The notes: a model not told the origin generated them from the sequence alone. A stretch of 64,000 nucleotides of DNA from TK10-74A sp965217625 (GCA_965217625.1 OZ244557.1:310001-374000); one strand, 5' to 3'; positions 15,079 through 23,685 are shown, counted from the first letter of the stretch. Program-made: numbers and translations.

Positions 15079-15382
15079 GCTCGTCCTCGTCCCAGTCGAC
15101 GAAGGGGATCTCTCGATGGGACGGCTCGTGACGGTCCGGCAACTCGAGGTTCGTCCCCCGCGGCATGTTCTCGACCAGCCACCGCCCCAGCGGCATTCGC
15201 GACGCCGCGGGCGCCGGCGCCGACCGCTCGCGCCACAGCCGCTCCGGCACGACCACGAACGGCTTGCGCCGGCCGATGCGCTGCGGGCCCTCCTCCTCCG
15301 CCAGACGCAGGATCTCCGACAGCCGCGCCTTCGCCTCCGCGACCCGCCACACCCGATCCGGCCCCGACTCCTCAGCGACCAT
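15065..15382 (-). CDS. Phd/YefM-like antitoxin whose toxin is deleted
   Basis: 105 residues from ATG 15382. RVWRVAEAKARLSEILRLAE and GPQRIGRRKPFVVVPERLW are Phd-type; MPLGRWLVENMPRGTNLELP is a toxin-binding-like tail. The final DEDERGDR runs into the out-of-frame vapC remnant, so its natural C-terminus may have changed on deletion. A TGGTC-(7)-GACCA repeat lies just upstream. Confidence 0.82.
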   Translation of the reverse strand: MVAEESGPDRVWRVAEAKARLSEILRLAEEEGPQRIGRRKPFVVVPERLWRERSAPAPAASRMPLGRWLVENMPRGTNLELPDRHEPSHREIPFVDWDEDERGDR

Positions 15383-15402
15383 CGCTCCCCCTCTCCCCGA
15401 TC

Positions 15403-15419
15403 TGGTCCAGGTTAGACCA
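15403..15419. promoter_or_regulatory. Candidate operator upstream of the orphan Phd
   Basis: TGGTC (15403-15407) and GACCA (15415-15419) form a five-base inverted repeat around a TAACCT-like -10 on the minus strand. Its position 21 bases before the ATG suits an antitoxin operator. Short and therefore uncertain. Confidence 0.45.
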
Positions 15420-15447
15420 CTTCATCGACCGCCGGCCCGATCGACCC

Positions 15448-15768
15448 CTAATCGCACCCCGTCGCGACGGCCAGGGCCCGGCACACCTCGCCCATCTTCT
15501 GCTCGCTCAACTGGCCCACGTAGCCCCGCAGCCGGCGCTGGTCGACCGTCTGCACGTTGTCCAGGGTCACCACCGACGGCCGCTTCAGGCCCTCGTCGGG
15601 GCCCACCCGCACCTCGCTGGGCGCGCCCCGGATCGTCGAGGTCACCTCGGCGACCGTCGCCGTGCGCAGGAAGCGCAGCGCCACATCGCGCGTCAGCACC
15701 ACCACCGGGCGCCGCTTGTTCGGCGCATCGAAGTGGCAGCGCCAGATCTCACCTTGGCGCAGGTCCAC
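15448..15768 (-). CDS. mazF: MazF/PemK family endoribonuclease toxin
   Basis: 106 residues with the MazF SH3-like fold: LRQGEIWRCHFDAPNKRRPV, then VVVLTRDVALRF, TSTIRGAPSEVRVGPDEGL and SVVTLDNVQTVDQRRLRGY. RRPVVVL and the conserved VTLDNVQT block surround the active site. It starts three bases after the antitoxin stop. MazF enzymes cut mRNA at short motifs; specificity here is unknown. Confidence 0.92.
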   Translation of the reverse strand: MDLRQGEIWRCHFDAPNKRRPVVVLTRDVALRFLRTATVAEVTSTIRGAPSEVRVGPDEGLKRPSVVTLDNVQTVDQRRLRGYVGQLSEQKMGEVCRALAVATGCD

Positions 15769-15771
15769 GCG

Positions 15772-16005
15772 CTACTCCTCCCCCCAGGCCTGCACGCCCT
15801 CCCACTCCGCGACCTCCGCCGCGCGCTGCGGCGCCCGCGTGTACGCCTCCTCGTACTGCTGCGCGATGTCCTCCGTCCGCCGCTTCGCGAGGTACGCCAC
15901 CGTCGCCTCCCGCAGCACGGCCGACCGCCCGCGCTCACGCACTTCGGGCCGCTCGTCGAGCTCCGCCAGGAGGTACTCGTCGAATGTCACTTGTATAGGT
16001 TTCAT
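15772..16005 (-). CDS. Ribbon-helix-helix MazE-like antitoxin
   Basis: 77 residues from ATG 16005. MKPIQVTFDEYLLAELDE is an RHH beta-strand plus first helix, GRSAVLREATVAYLAKRR the second helix, and the remaining acidic tail with two Trp residues would bind MazF. TAGGGT (16013-16018) ends seven bases before the ATG, so translation is probably leaderless. Upstream in-frame sequence lacks coding character. Confidence 0.88.
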   Translation of the reverse strand: MKPIQVTFDEYLLAELDERPEVRERGRSAVLREATVAYLAKRRTEDIAQQYEEAYTRAPQRAAEVAEWEGVQAWGEE

Positions 16006-16012
16006 GGACAGC

Positions 16013-16042
16013 ACCCTACCACATGCCCACTCCACATCGCAA
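16013..16042 (-). promoter_or_regulatory. mazEF promoter
   Basis: On the minus strand TTGCGA (16042-16037), an 18-base spacer and TAGGGT (16018-16013) lead to the ATG at 16005 with a seven-base gap. Confidence 0.6.
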
Positions 16043-16100
16043 TCCGGCGCCCCGGCGCCGGCGCCCTGCGCGTGGCATCGCCCCATGCGGGGCGACAACC

Positions 16101-16183
16101 CCTGCGACTGTCCCCCCATGCCCGGCCTGTGGTCCGCCCTGCACGCCCACCATTGCGGCCGTCCTCTACGCCCCTCCCACTGA
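16101..16183 (+). pseudogene. Truncated duplicate of the NUDIX gene start
   Basis: 16101-16147 matches 20114-20160 at 42 of 47 positions, covering the six bases before the -10 equivalent, the C-run, the ATG (16118) and nine further codons. The copy reads MPGLWSALHA against MPDLWTALHA in the intact gene, then diverges and stops at 16183. It lies upstream of the SbcD/SbcC-like pair, while the intact gene lies downstream of it. Confidence 0.75.
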
Positions 16184-16292
16184 GTTGCCAGCGACCACTG
16201 CCGCCTCCTCACCCAACTGCAAGCGTCTCACTCCCAACTCCGTCTTGCGCCTGACCTGAGCTTCGCCCCCGACACCATGCTAAGGTCGCGGC

Positions 16293-17423
16293 ATGGTGAG
16301 GTTCCTGCACTCCGCCGACTGGCAACTCGGCATGACTAGGCACTATCTGAGCGCTGAGGCCCAGCCGCGCTTCACCGCAGCACGGCTCGACGTCATCGCG
16401 AAGATCGGGGAACTCGCAATTGAAGAAGATTGCGAGTTCATAGTGGTCTGCGGCGATGTGTTCGAGTCCAATCAGGTACAGCGCCAGGTGATTTTGCGAG
16501 CTTTCGAGAAGATGGCCGCAACGCCGAGCGTGACGTATTTCCTACTGCCCGGCAACCATGATCCTCTCGACGCGTCGGCGGTCTATCGCTCTCCGACGTT
16601 CACCGAGCACAGGCCGGACAACGTCAAGGTGCTCGACGGGACTGAGCCGGTGGAAGCAGCGCCCGGAGTTGAGCTAGTTCCTGCGCCGTGGCCCAACAAG
16701 CACCCGACCACTGACTTGGTGGACACGGCTTGCCAGGGACTTGAGCCGTCCGACGCGGTCCGCATCGTCGTGGGTCACGGGGCCGTGGACTCAATGTCAC
16801 CGGACCCCGACAATCCAGCGAACATTGCGCTAGAGCGCGTCGAGGAGAGAATCCAGTCCGGCCTGATCCACTACGTGGCGCTCGGTGACCGCCACTCCAC
16901 AACCGGCGTGGGCGTCACGAGCAAGGTCTGGTACGCGGGTGCACCTGAACCAACCGATTACACCGAGATCGACCCCGGGAATGCGCTCGTGGTCGACCTG
17001 GATGCCAGCAGCGCCGATGTTGGTGCCCGACGCGTTGGCACCTGGCGGTTCGAGAGACGCGAGTGCGAATTGAGCGGTGATGGGGATATTGATTCGCTTG
17101 AGGAGTGGTTGTCGGGACTCGACGAGAAAGATCGGACCATTGTGAAGGTGTCGATGACTGGCCAGGTTTCCGTGACTCAGAAGGCGAGACTCGACATCCT
17201 GCTTGAGCACAACGCCGACTTGCTCGCAGCCCTCGAAACCTGGGAGCGACGGAGTGACCTCGTGGTCATCCCAGACGACGCAGACCTCGACCATTTCGGA
17301 CTCTCAGGCTTCGCACACCAGGCCCTGCTCGACCTGGCTCAGGTGGCCGAGTCCGGAGAGCAAGCGGTCGCTGCGCGCGACGCGCTAGCACTGTTGTATC
17401 GGCTCGTGGGAGCACGCGAATGA
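16293..17423 (+). CDS. SbcD/Mre11-like metallophosphoesterase
   Basis: 376 residues of the calcineurin-like nuclease fold. Metal-site motifs in order are SADWQLG (residue 7 onward), VVCGDVFES, LLPGNHDPLD, VVGHGAV and VALGDRHSTTG. The usual DWHLG histidine is glutamine and the last motif is GDRH rather than GHxH; these variants are, to my recollection, typical of a distinct bacterial subfamily. The C-terminal 130 residues form a cap region. Its stop overlaps the start of the SMC-like ATPase by four bases, as in sbcDC operons. TAAGGT (16281-16286) ends six bases before ATG. G+C is lower than in core genes. Confidence 0.85.
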   Translation: MVRFLHSADWQLGMTRHYLSAEAQPRFTAARLDVIAKIGELAIEEDCEFIVVCGDVFESNQVQRQVILRAFEKMAATPSVTYFLLPGNHDPLDASAVYRSPTFTEHRPDNVKVLDGTEPVEAAPGVELVPAPWPNKHPTTDLVDTACQGLEPSDAVRIVVGHGAVDSMSPDPDNPANIALERVEERIQSGLIHYVALGDRHSTTGVGVTSKVWYAGAPEPTDYTEIDPGNALVVDLDASSADVGARRVGTWRFERRECELSGDGDIDSLEEWLSGLDEKDRTIVKVSMTGQVSVTQKARLDILLEHNADLLAALETWERRSDLVVIPDDADLDHFGLSGFAHQALLDLAQVAESGEQAVAARDALALLYRLVGARE

Positions 17424-20056
17424 GACTCCATCGCGTGCGGCTTCGCAACTACCGTGGCGTCATCGAAAGTGACGTGAGCTTCTCTACGAGCGGTGTCACC
17501 ATCGTTGAAGGCCAGAACGAGGTTGGCAAGACGTCTATTGCCGAAGCGCTCCAGTTAGCCATCGACTTCCCGGATTCTTCTCAACGTGCTCAGGTGAAGT
17601 CTGTCAAGCCCGCCGGACGCGATGAGGGTCCCCAGGTCGAGATCGAGCTGTCGTCCGGCCAATACGAAATTGTGTATCGGAAGCAGTGGCTTCGCAATCC
17701 AGGCACGACGCTCGAGCTCAGATCCTCGCGCAGCGAGAGCCTGACTGGACGCGAGGCCCACGACCGGCTCAAGGCCATACTCGCGGAAACTCTCGACGAA
17801 GACCTTTGGCGAGCGTTGCGAATTGAGCAGGGCACGGAGCTCACCCTGCCCCTCTTCGACTTGCCATCAGTGGGTAGGGCCTTGGATCGTGCCGCAGGCG
17901 GCGATCTTGCAACCGACCGTGAAGACAGCCTGTGGAATCGCATCGGCGAGGAGTACGAGAGGTACTGGACGCCTAGCGGTCAGGCCAAGGCGGACCGGAA
18001 GGCGTCGGAGCGCGCCATCAAGGACGCTCGCAACGAGGCTAGAGAGTTGGAAGGACGGCTCGACGGAATCGAAAGGGACGCGACGGAACTGACTCGGTTG
18101 CTTTCCGAGGAGACACGGCTTGCCACCACGCGAACTGAATATAAACAGCGAGAGTTTGAACTTACCAAGCGCTGGGAGTCGGCGCAGAGACTACGTAACG
18201 AAGTCGAGAGCATGACCGCTGCCCATGCTACGGCTGAAGCGGAGTACGCGCGCGCTGCCAGCGAAGAACATCGCCGCCGAGAATTGATTGATGCGCTCTC
18301 CAGTCTTCATAAGGCTCTGGCCAACCTCGAAGCGAAGGCCGAGCAAGCAGCACCCGCTCTTGCACTCGCCAATCGCTATAGCGAAAAGGCCCGTGCGGAC
18401 GTCGAAGACGCTCTCGCGGTGCTTCGATCTGCCGAGCGCAAGCAGAGCTTGGCCAACAGGGACCGCGACTACCGGCGACAGCAGATCGAGCTGGCTCAAC
18501 TCGAAGAGCGTCATGTGCGATATCTGGCAGCTGCCAAGGCCCTAAGGCGGGCCGAGGATTTTCTCGACTCGGCCAAGGTTGACGACGACCTCGCAGGCCA
18601 GATTGAGCGGGCGTACCTTGAAGATGTGGGTGCCAAGGCTGCCGCCGACAGCGCCGCCGCGCTAGTGGAGATGACGGCTCTCCGGGACATCACGGTGCAT
18701 GTCGAAGGTGAACAAGTGGCGCTAGCTTCCGGTGAGAGCATTCCTACCCGCGTCGACGACGAGGCGGTGTTCGTCATTCCCGGCGTCGCAAGCATGCGCG
18801 TGAAAGCGGGTCCTGAGTCGAGAGACCTAGCCGACCGCCGCAGCAAGGCTGAAGAGGTTCTCCGCCGCCTATGTGATCAGGGCGGCGTCGCCGATCTGGC
18901 CGAGGCGCGAACGGCAGCCCAACAGCGTCGGGACGAGCAACGCAACCGCGCGGATGCCATTGAGGCTATCAAGCGGGATCTCCGGGATCTCCGCCCCGAA
19001 GTCCTGGCCAATAAGATCGATGGGCTATCGAAGCGCGTCGCTTCGTATCCTCAAGAGCGCCCTGAGGATCCACCTCTTCCCTCCGACTTTGAGGACGCCA
19101 AGCGGGTTGCCGACGAAATGGATCGTTTGGTCGTTGAAAGGGTGGCTGAGCACCGAACTTGCGAAGACGCAGCAAAAGTGGCCTCAAATGCCCTGCGGGA
19201 AGCTCAGAAAAGCGAGGCCGTGCTCGCCGCAAGGATCGACGACGCCCGCACGAGCAGAGGTGATGCTGCAAGCCGCCTGGCGACAGCCAGGCAAGATCGA
19301 TCGGATGAAGCTCTCACGGGCGCGCTCGTCGTAGCTCAGCAGCATGTCGCTACGAGTCGGCTATCCCTCGAGGAGGCCAAGGCAGAACTGAGTTCTGCGG
19401 ACCCCGATTCTCTGGAAGCCTTGCTTGAGAACGCTCGAGAAGCCACGGAGCGCGCCACTGAGGCGTTGCAGTCCAATAAGGAGCGTCGAAACAAGCTACG
19501 AATCCGGCTGGAATTCGTCGGTGAAGAGGGTCTGCACACCCTCCATGACGAAGCGCGCAACCGGCTTGAACACGTCGAACACGAACACACGCGCAGAGAG
19601 GAGCGTGCAGAGGCCGCCCGCTTGCTCAAGGGAACGTTCGAGAAGCGGCGCAAGCAAGCCCGCCAACGATACGTCGAGCCGTTCAAGGCGCGCATCGACC
19701 AGCTTGGGCGCATTGTTTTCGGCCCCCGGTTCGCAGTGGAACTCGACGACGAACTCCAGCTTGTGCGCCGCACCCTCAACGGGATCACCCTCGACATCGA
19801 TCAACTCAGTACCGGCGCTCGGGAGCAGCTCGGCGTGCTCAGCCGTCTAGCGTGCGCCGCGATCGTCAGCCCGGACGACGGAGGGGCTCCCGTCATGATC
19901 GACGACGCGCTTGGTTGGAGTGATCCGCAACGTCTTCAGAACATGGGTGCGGCCATCGCCGCTGCGGGGAAGCAATGTCAAGTCGTCGTGCTTACTTGCA
20001 CACCCGGACGCTATTCCCACGTCGGGAACGCAAAGGTGATCACCCTAGGAACCTAG
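17420..20056 (+). CDS. SbcC/Rad50-like SMC ATPase
   Basis: 878 residues. The N-terminal lobe has RLRNYRGVIESDVSFSTS and the Walker A GQNEVGKTSIAEAL; the C-terminal lobe has the signature-like LSTGAREQLGVLSRLACAA and Walker B VMIDDALGWSD. Between them are two long coiled-coil arms (about residues 185-350 and 490-770), consistent with an SMC-type molecule. With the preceding nuclease it should form an ATP-gated DNA-end-processing complex. I see no obvious CxxC zinc hook at the coiled-coil apex. The pair is bracketed by duplicated NUDIX gene starts. Role could be repair or defence. Confidence 0.85.
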   Translation: MRLHRVRLRNYRGVIESDVSFSTSGVTIVEGQNEVGKTSIAEALQLAIDFPDSSQRAQVKSVKPAGRDEGPQVEIELSSGQYEIVYRKQWLRNPGTTLELRSSRSESLTGREAHDRLKAILAETLDEDLWRALRIEQGTELTLPLFDLPSVGRALDRAAGGDLATDREDSLWNRIGEEYERYWTPSGQAKADRKASERAIKDARNEARELEGRLDGIERDATELTRLLSEETRLATTRTEYKQREFELTKRWESAQRLRNEVESMTAAHATAEAEYARAASEEHRRRELIDALSSLHKALANLEAKAEQAAPALALANRYSEKARADVEDALAVLRSAERKQSLANRDRDYRRQQIELAQLEERHVRYLAAAKALRRAEDFLDSAKVDDDLAGQIERAYLEDVGAKAAADSAAALVEMTALRDITVHVEGEQVALASGESIPTRVDDEAVFVIPGVASMRVKAGPESRDLADRRSKAEEVLRRLCDQGGVADLAEARTAAQQRRDEQRNRADAIEAIKRDLRDLRPEVLANKIDGLSKRVASYPQERPEDPPLPSDFEDAKRVADEMDRLVVERVAEHRTCEDAAKVASNALREAQKSEAVLAARIDDARTSRGDAASRLATARQDRSDEALTGALVVAQQHVATSRLSLEEAKAELSSADPDSLEALLENAREATERATEALQSNKERRNKLRIRLEFVGEEGLHTLHDEARNRLEHVEHEHTRREERAEAARLLKGTFEKRRKQARQRYVEPFKARIDQLGRIVFGPRFAVELDDELQLVRRTLNGITLDIDQLSTGAREQLGVLSRLACAAIVSPDDGGAPVMIDDALGWSDPQRLQNMGAAIAAAGKQCQVVVLTCTPGRYSHVGNAKVITLGT

Positions 20057-20113
20057 GCGCCGGAGTTGGCACAACCCGTGGTGCCGAGCATTGCCCACCC
20101 CGACCGACCGACC

Positions 20114-20160
20114 CCTGCTACCGTCCCCCCATGCCCGACCTTTGGACCGCCCTGCACGCC
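20114..20160 (+). repeat. Intact copy of the duplicated NUDIX promoter/start block
   Basis: Direct-repeat partner of 16101-16147. It contains TACCGT (20119-20124), six C residues and the ATG at 20131. Confidence 0.75.
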
Positions 20161-20712
20161 GCCATCGACGCACATCGGCCCGACCGGCTCGACCCCGGCG
20201 ACAACCCGCCGGCCGCCGTCCTCGTGCCCGTGCTGCCCTACGCCGAGCCGCACATTGTGTTCACCGTGCGCAGCCAGCTCGTCGAGCACCACAAGGGCGA
20301 GATCTCGTTCCCCGGCGGCATCTGGGAGCCCGAGGACCCGGACCTGCGCCGCACGGCCCTGCGCGAGGCCTGGGAGGAGACCGGCATCGACCCCGGCCAC
20401 GTGCGCATCCTGGGCGAGGTCAGCCACTTCGTGACGATCTCCAACTTCCACGTCACCCCCTACGTGGGCCTGCTCGACCGCGCCCCCTATCCCTTCCGCG
20501 CCAGCGAGGTCGAGGTCGCCGAGATCCTCGAGGTGCCGCTCGGCCACCTGCTCGACCCCGCCAACCACGGCGTGCGCCGCATCGACCGCGACGGCGAGCG
20601 CTACGAGCTGCGCGACTACCTGTGGCGCGAGCACGTGATCTGGGGCGCGACCGGCGCGATCCTGCGCCGCCTGCTCGAGGAGGTCGGCGTGCAGCTCGGC
20701 GTCGCGCACTGA
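20131..20712 (+). CDS. NUDIX hydrolase, CoA pyrophosphatase-like
   Basis: 193 residues. The Nudix box is GGIWEPEDPDLRRTALREAW followed by EETGI, with the catalytic REAWEE glutamates. The upstream HHKGEISFPGG is the pattern of the CoA-diphosphatase (NudL/YeaB) group, and DYLWREHVIWGATGAILRRL is its C-terminal signature. Start ATG 20131 follows TACCGT by six bases, suggesting a leaderless mRNA. A truncated duplicate of its first codons lies at 16101-16183. Confidence 0.88.
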   Translation: MPDLWTALHAAIDAHRPDRLDPGDNPPAAVLVPVLPYAEPHIVFTVRSQLVEHHKGEISFPGGIWEPEDPDLRRTALREAWEETGIDPGHVRILGEVSHFVTISNFHVTPYVGLLDRAPYPFRASEVEVAEILEVPLGHLLDPANHGVRRIDRDGERYELRDYLWREHVIWGATGAILRRLLEEVGVQLGVAH

Positions 20713-20722
20713 GGCGGCCCGG

Positions 20723-21130
20723 TCAGGCGGGCGCGTCGCCGCCGTCGCCGCCGCCGCCGCTGACCATCATCACGTCGCCCCCCACGCCGACGAACAGCGT
20801 CCCCTCGGGCTCCGCCCCCTCCCCCGCTCGACCCTGCCCGAAGCGGAAAATGACCTCCAGCCCGGCGATCACCTCCGTCTCGACGACCCCCTTCGCGACC
20901 CAGACGTGCGGCCCGCAGCGCACGTCGACGCGCGCCAGCGACGGCCACAGCACCAGCCGCAGCGTCCCCGTTTCGCTGCGATGCCGGATCGCGTAGACGG
21001 CCTCGCCGGCCGCCGGCTCGTAGGGCTCGCGCGTCGCCTCGACGCCGAACAGCGCCGCGATGGCCTGCGCCGCCTCGCGCGACACGCCGGCGAACGTGCG
21101 CCGCGGCCGCAGCGGCGGCCCCTCAGCCAC
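20723..21130 (-). CDS. Hypothetical protein, co-transcribed with rarA
   Basis: 135 residues, family not recognised. The first 85 residues look folded (FAGVSREAAQAIAALFGV, then YAIRHRSETGTLRLVLWPSL and RVDVRCGPHVWVAKGV). The end is Gly/Asp-rich (VSGGGGDGGDAPA). Its start overlaps the rarA stop by eight bases, so it is translationally coupled to it. Codon use is core-like. Confidence 0.65.
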   Translation of the reverse strand: MAEGPPLRPRRTFAGVSREAAQAIAALFGVEATREPYEPAAGEAVYAIRHRSETGTLRLVLWPSLARVDVRCGPHVWVAKGVVETEVIAGLEVIFRFGQGRAGEGAEPEGTLFVGVGGDVMMVSGGGGDGGDAPA

Positions 21131-22553
21131 GACGCGGCTCCGGCGGTCGCGGCCGGGCCCGGCCCTCGGGTGCGCGCAGCTCGGGCCGCGGCGGCGCGGC
21201 CGGGTCCCGCCGTCGCTTGGCCAGCTCCGCCTCGGCCCCCTCGGCGCCCGGCGTGTAGTAGCGGCGCCCGGCCAGCGCGTCGGGCAGGTGCACCTGGTCG
21301 GCCGCGACGTGCCCCGGCCGGTCGTGCGCGTACTGGTAGCCGGCCCCGTAGCCCAGCGACTTCATCAGCCCCGTGACGGCGTTGCGCAGGTGCAGCGGCA
21401 CCGGCAGCTGGCCCCGCGCCTGCACGTCGGCCATCGCCGCCTGGTACGCCGTCAGCGCCGTGTTGCTCTTCGGCGCCAGCGCCAGGTAGAGCGCCGCCTC
21501 GGCCAGGATCAGGTAGCCCTCGGGCATGCCCACGAAGTGCACCGCCTGCTGCGCCGACACCGCCACGCCCAGCGCCTGCGGGTCGGCCAGGCCCACGTCC
21601 TCGGCCGCCAGGATCACCATCCGCCGCACGAGGAACAGCGGGTCCTCGCCCGCCTCCAGCAGCCGCGCCAGCCAGTACAGCGCCGCGTCGGGGTCCGACC
21701 CGCGCAGCGACTTGATGAAGGCCGAGATGGTGTCGTAGTGGGCGTCGCCCGACTTGTCGTGCCGCAGCCGCCGCTCGATGATCGCCTCGATGTCGGCCAC
21801 CGTCACCATCGGCGACATCGCGCGGTCCCCGCCCGCCCCATCGCCGACGGCGACATCCTTGACCGCCAGCTCCAGGCTGTTCAGCGCGACCCGCGCGTCG
21901 CCGCCGCTCAGCTCGACCAGCGCCCGCAGCGCCTCCGCCTCGACGCCGACGCCCCAGCCCGCGAGGCCGCGCTCCCCGTCGGCCAGCGCCCGCTCGAGCA
22001 GCGATCGCAGCGCCTCCGGCGCCAGCGGGGCCAGCGTGAACACCCGCGACCGCGACAGCAGCGGCGCGATCACCTCGAACGACGGGTTCTCCGTCGTCGC
22101 GCCGATCAGCGTCACCGTGCCGTCCTCGACGTAGGGCAGCACGGCGTCCTGCTGCGCCTTGTTGAAGCGGTGGATCTCGTCGATGAAGAGGATCGTGCGC
22201 GGGCCGCCGTCGCGCCCCCGCGCCTGCGCCTCGGTCATCGCCGCGCGCAGGTCGGCGACGCCGCTCGACACCGCCGACAGTTGCACGAAGACCGCCCGCG
22301 TCGCCCGCGCCACGATCCGCGCCAGGGTCGTCTTGCCCACCCCCGGCGGCCCCCAGAAGATCGCCGACGGCATGGCGTCGCGCTCGATCGCCCGGCGCAG
22401 CGGCCGCCCCTCGCCGATCAACTGCTCCTGCCCGGCGAACTCGTCCAGCGTGCGGGGCCGCATGCGGGCCGCCAGCGGCGCCCGCGGGTCGACGGCGTCC
22501 AACTCCTGCGCGTCGAACAGACCCGGCCCGGATGGCGTGCGTCGGCGTGGCAT
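21123..22553 (-). CDS. rarA: Replication-associated recombination protein A (AAA+ ATPase)
   Basis: About 476 residues. RMRPRTLDEFAGQEQLIGEG opens the clamp-loader-like AAA+ domain; Walker A is WGPPGVGKTTLARIVA; Walker B is ILFIDEIHRFNKAQQDAVLP; sensor 1 is IGATTENPSFEV. The tetramerisation region VGLADPQALGVAVSAQQAVH and YLALAPKSNTALTAYQAA completes the RarA/MgsA/WRNIP1 pattern. It acts at stalled forks. Start ATG 22553 is chosen because TATGCT (22560-22565, minus strand) ends six bases upstream; longer readings lack conserved sequence. Confidence 0.95.
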   Translation of the reverse strand: MPRRRTPSGPGLFDAQELDAVDPRAPLAARMRPRTLDEFAGQEQLIGEGRPLRRAIERDAMPSAIFWGPPGVGKTTLARIVARATRAVFVQLSAVSSGVADLRAAMTEAQARGRDGGPRTILFIDEIHRFNKAQQDAVLPYVEDGTVTLIGATTENPSFEVIAPLLSRSRVFTLAPLAPEALRSLLERALADGERGLAGWGVGVEAEALRALVELSGGDARVALNSLELAVKDVAVGDGAGGDRAMSPMVTVADIEAIIERRLRHDKSGDAHYDTISAFIKSLRGSDPDAALYWLARLLEAGEDPLFLVRRMVILAAEDVGLADPQALGVAVSAQQAVHFVGMPEGYLILAEAALYLALAPKSNTALTAYQAAMADVQARGQLPVPLHLRNAVTGLMKSLGYGAGYQYAHDRPGHVAADQVHLPDALAGRRYYTPGAEGAEAELAKRRRDPAAPPRPELRAPEGRARPRPPEPRRG

Positions 22554-22646
22554 GGCCGCAGCATAGTCGTGTGGGGGGCCGCGGCGCGCCGGCGATTGCG
22601 CGCGCCCGTTGCGTTCCGGCTCCCCACCTCTTAGCCTTCCCGCCGT

Positions 22647-22741
22647 CGTGAGAGACAAGTCTGGACCGCAGTGTGCCTCAATGCCGGAGGTGGGTTTCTC
22701 GCCCCCTCGCGGCGCACGTGATTCTTGGCTTGTCTCTCACG
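22647..22741. repeat. 95-bp segment with perfect 13-bp terminal inverted repeats
   Basis: CGTGAGAGACAAG (22647-22659) is the exact reverse complement of CTTGTCTCTCACG (22729-22741). The interior of 69 bases has no credible gene. This could be a miniature inverted-repeat element, a divergent-regulator operator pair or a long-range RNA hairpin in the leader of the gene at 22774. Confidence 0.6.
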
Positions 22742-22773
22742 CAACCCACTGATCCGGTTGCGAGGGGGCACCT

Positions 22774-23685
22774 GTGTCTGTCCGTATCACCATCATCGCC
22801 GCCGTAGTGCTGGCTGCGGTTTTCATCCTGGACACGATCGCCGCTCAGTCGAGCCAGACGATCTCGACCGACGTGCGGATCACCGCCCGCCTGCTGGAGA
22901 ACGGCAAGGTCGAGTTCGGTCTGCAGCAGCGCGTCGGCGACGGATGGGGCGAAACCATCCTGCCGCGGGTGAACAAGTTCCCCTACGCCACCGCGACCGT
23001 CGATCGCTGGTTGTTCAGTTCCTCGGTCCAGGTCAACGTCGAGGCGCCCATCCCTGAACAGGAACCGTCGGCGACCACCCCCGGCGGCGAACCCGCGTGG
23101 TGCGATGACCGCCCGTCCTGGTCTTCGGCGGCGGAGGCGATCCTTCCGCAGGTGGTTGGGAACACGGTCGAGGGGTTCTACAGCGGCTCCCGGATCACTC
23201 TGGGGGCGGGCCATCGCGACCATGTGTTGCCCTGGTCCACCCTCTGCTTGCTCGTCGATTCGTCGGCGGCCGCGCGCGCGGCGTACAGCGACACACGCAA
23301 CGTCGTTCCGACCATCCCGAGCTTCAACCTTGTCAAGAGCGACGACCTCGCCCACGAGTGGCTCCCAGACTGGCGCGAGCGGCGGGCGGCGCAGTACGCG
23401 GCGAACGCCTGCGCGTACGCGGGGCGCTACCGCGACACGGCGACCAAATACGGGCATGTCCTGAGCGCTGCAGAGGCCGCCGCGCTCACGACGGCATGTC
23501 CGGCGGGGCAGTCGTCGGCGGAGGAGGTGGAGCCGCCGGAGAACCCAACGCCGCCCGCCCGCATCACACACTCCCACTGCCAGCGGTATCGGAACGACGG
23601 CGGTTGCGATCGACGGTTTCGCCCCGCCCGGTGCCCCACGCACACCCACGCGACCCTCACTGGTCACCGGAACGACCATTGCTAG
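22774..23685 (+). CDS. Secreted/membrane-anchored DUF1524-like HNH nuclease
   Basis: 303 residues from GTG 22774 (GAGGGGGC upstream). Residues 4-25 are a hydrophobic signal anchor (ITIIAAVVLAAVFILDT). About residues 140-225 resemble the DUF1524/GmrSD-C His-Me nuclease family: GAGHRDHVLPWS holds the catalytic-type histidine, followed by SFNLVKSDDLAHEWLPDW and a YAANACAYAGRYRDTATKYG segment that pairs cysteine with a later ALTTAC. The C-terminal tail (HCQRYRNDGGCDRRF) carries further cysteines. An extracellular nuclease role is inferred. Frame continues to a stop just before the next lipoprotein-like gene. Confidence 0.6.
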   Translation: MSVRITIIAAVVLAAVFILDTIAAQSSQTISTDVRITARLLENGKVEFGLQQRVGDGWGETILPRVNKFPYATATVDRWLFSSSVQVNVEAPIPEQEPSATTPGGEPAWCDDRPSWSSAAEAILPQVVGNTVEGFYSGSRITLGAGHRDHVLPWSTLCLLVDSSAAARAAYSDTRNVVPTIPSFNLVKSDDLAHEWLPDWRERRAAQYAANACAYAGRYRDTATKYGHVLSAAEAAALTTACPAGQSSAEEVEPPENPTPPARITHSHCQRYRNDGGCDRRFRPARCPTHTHATLTGHRNDHC

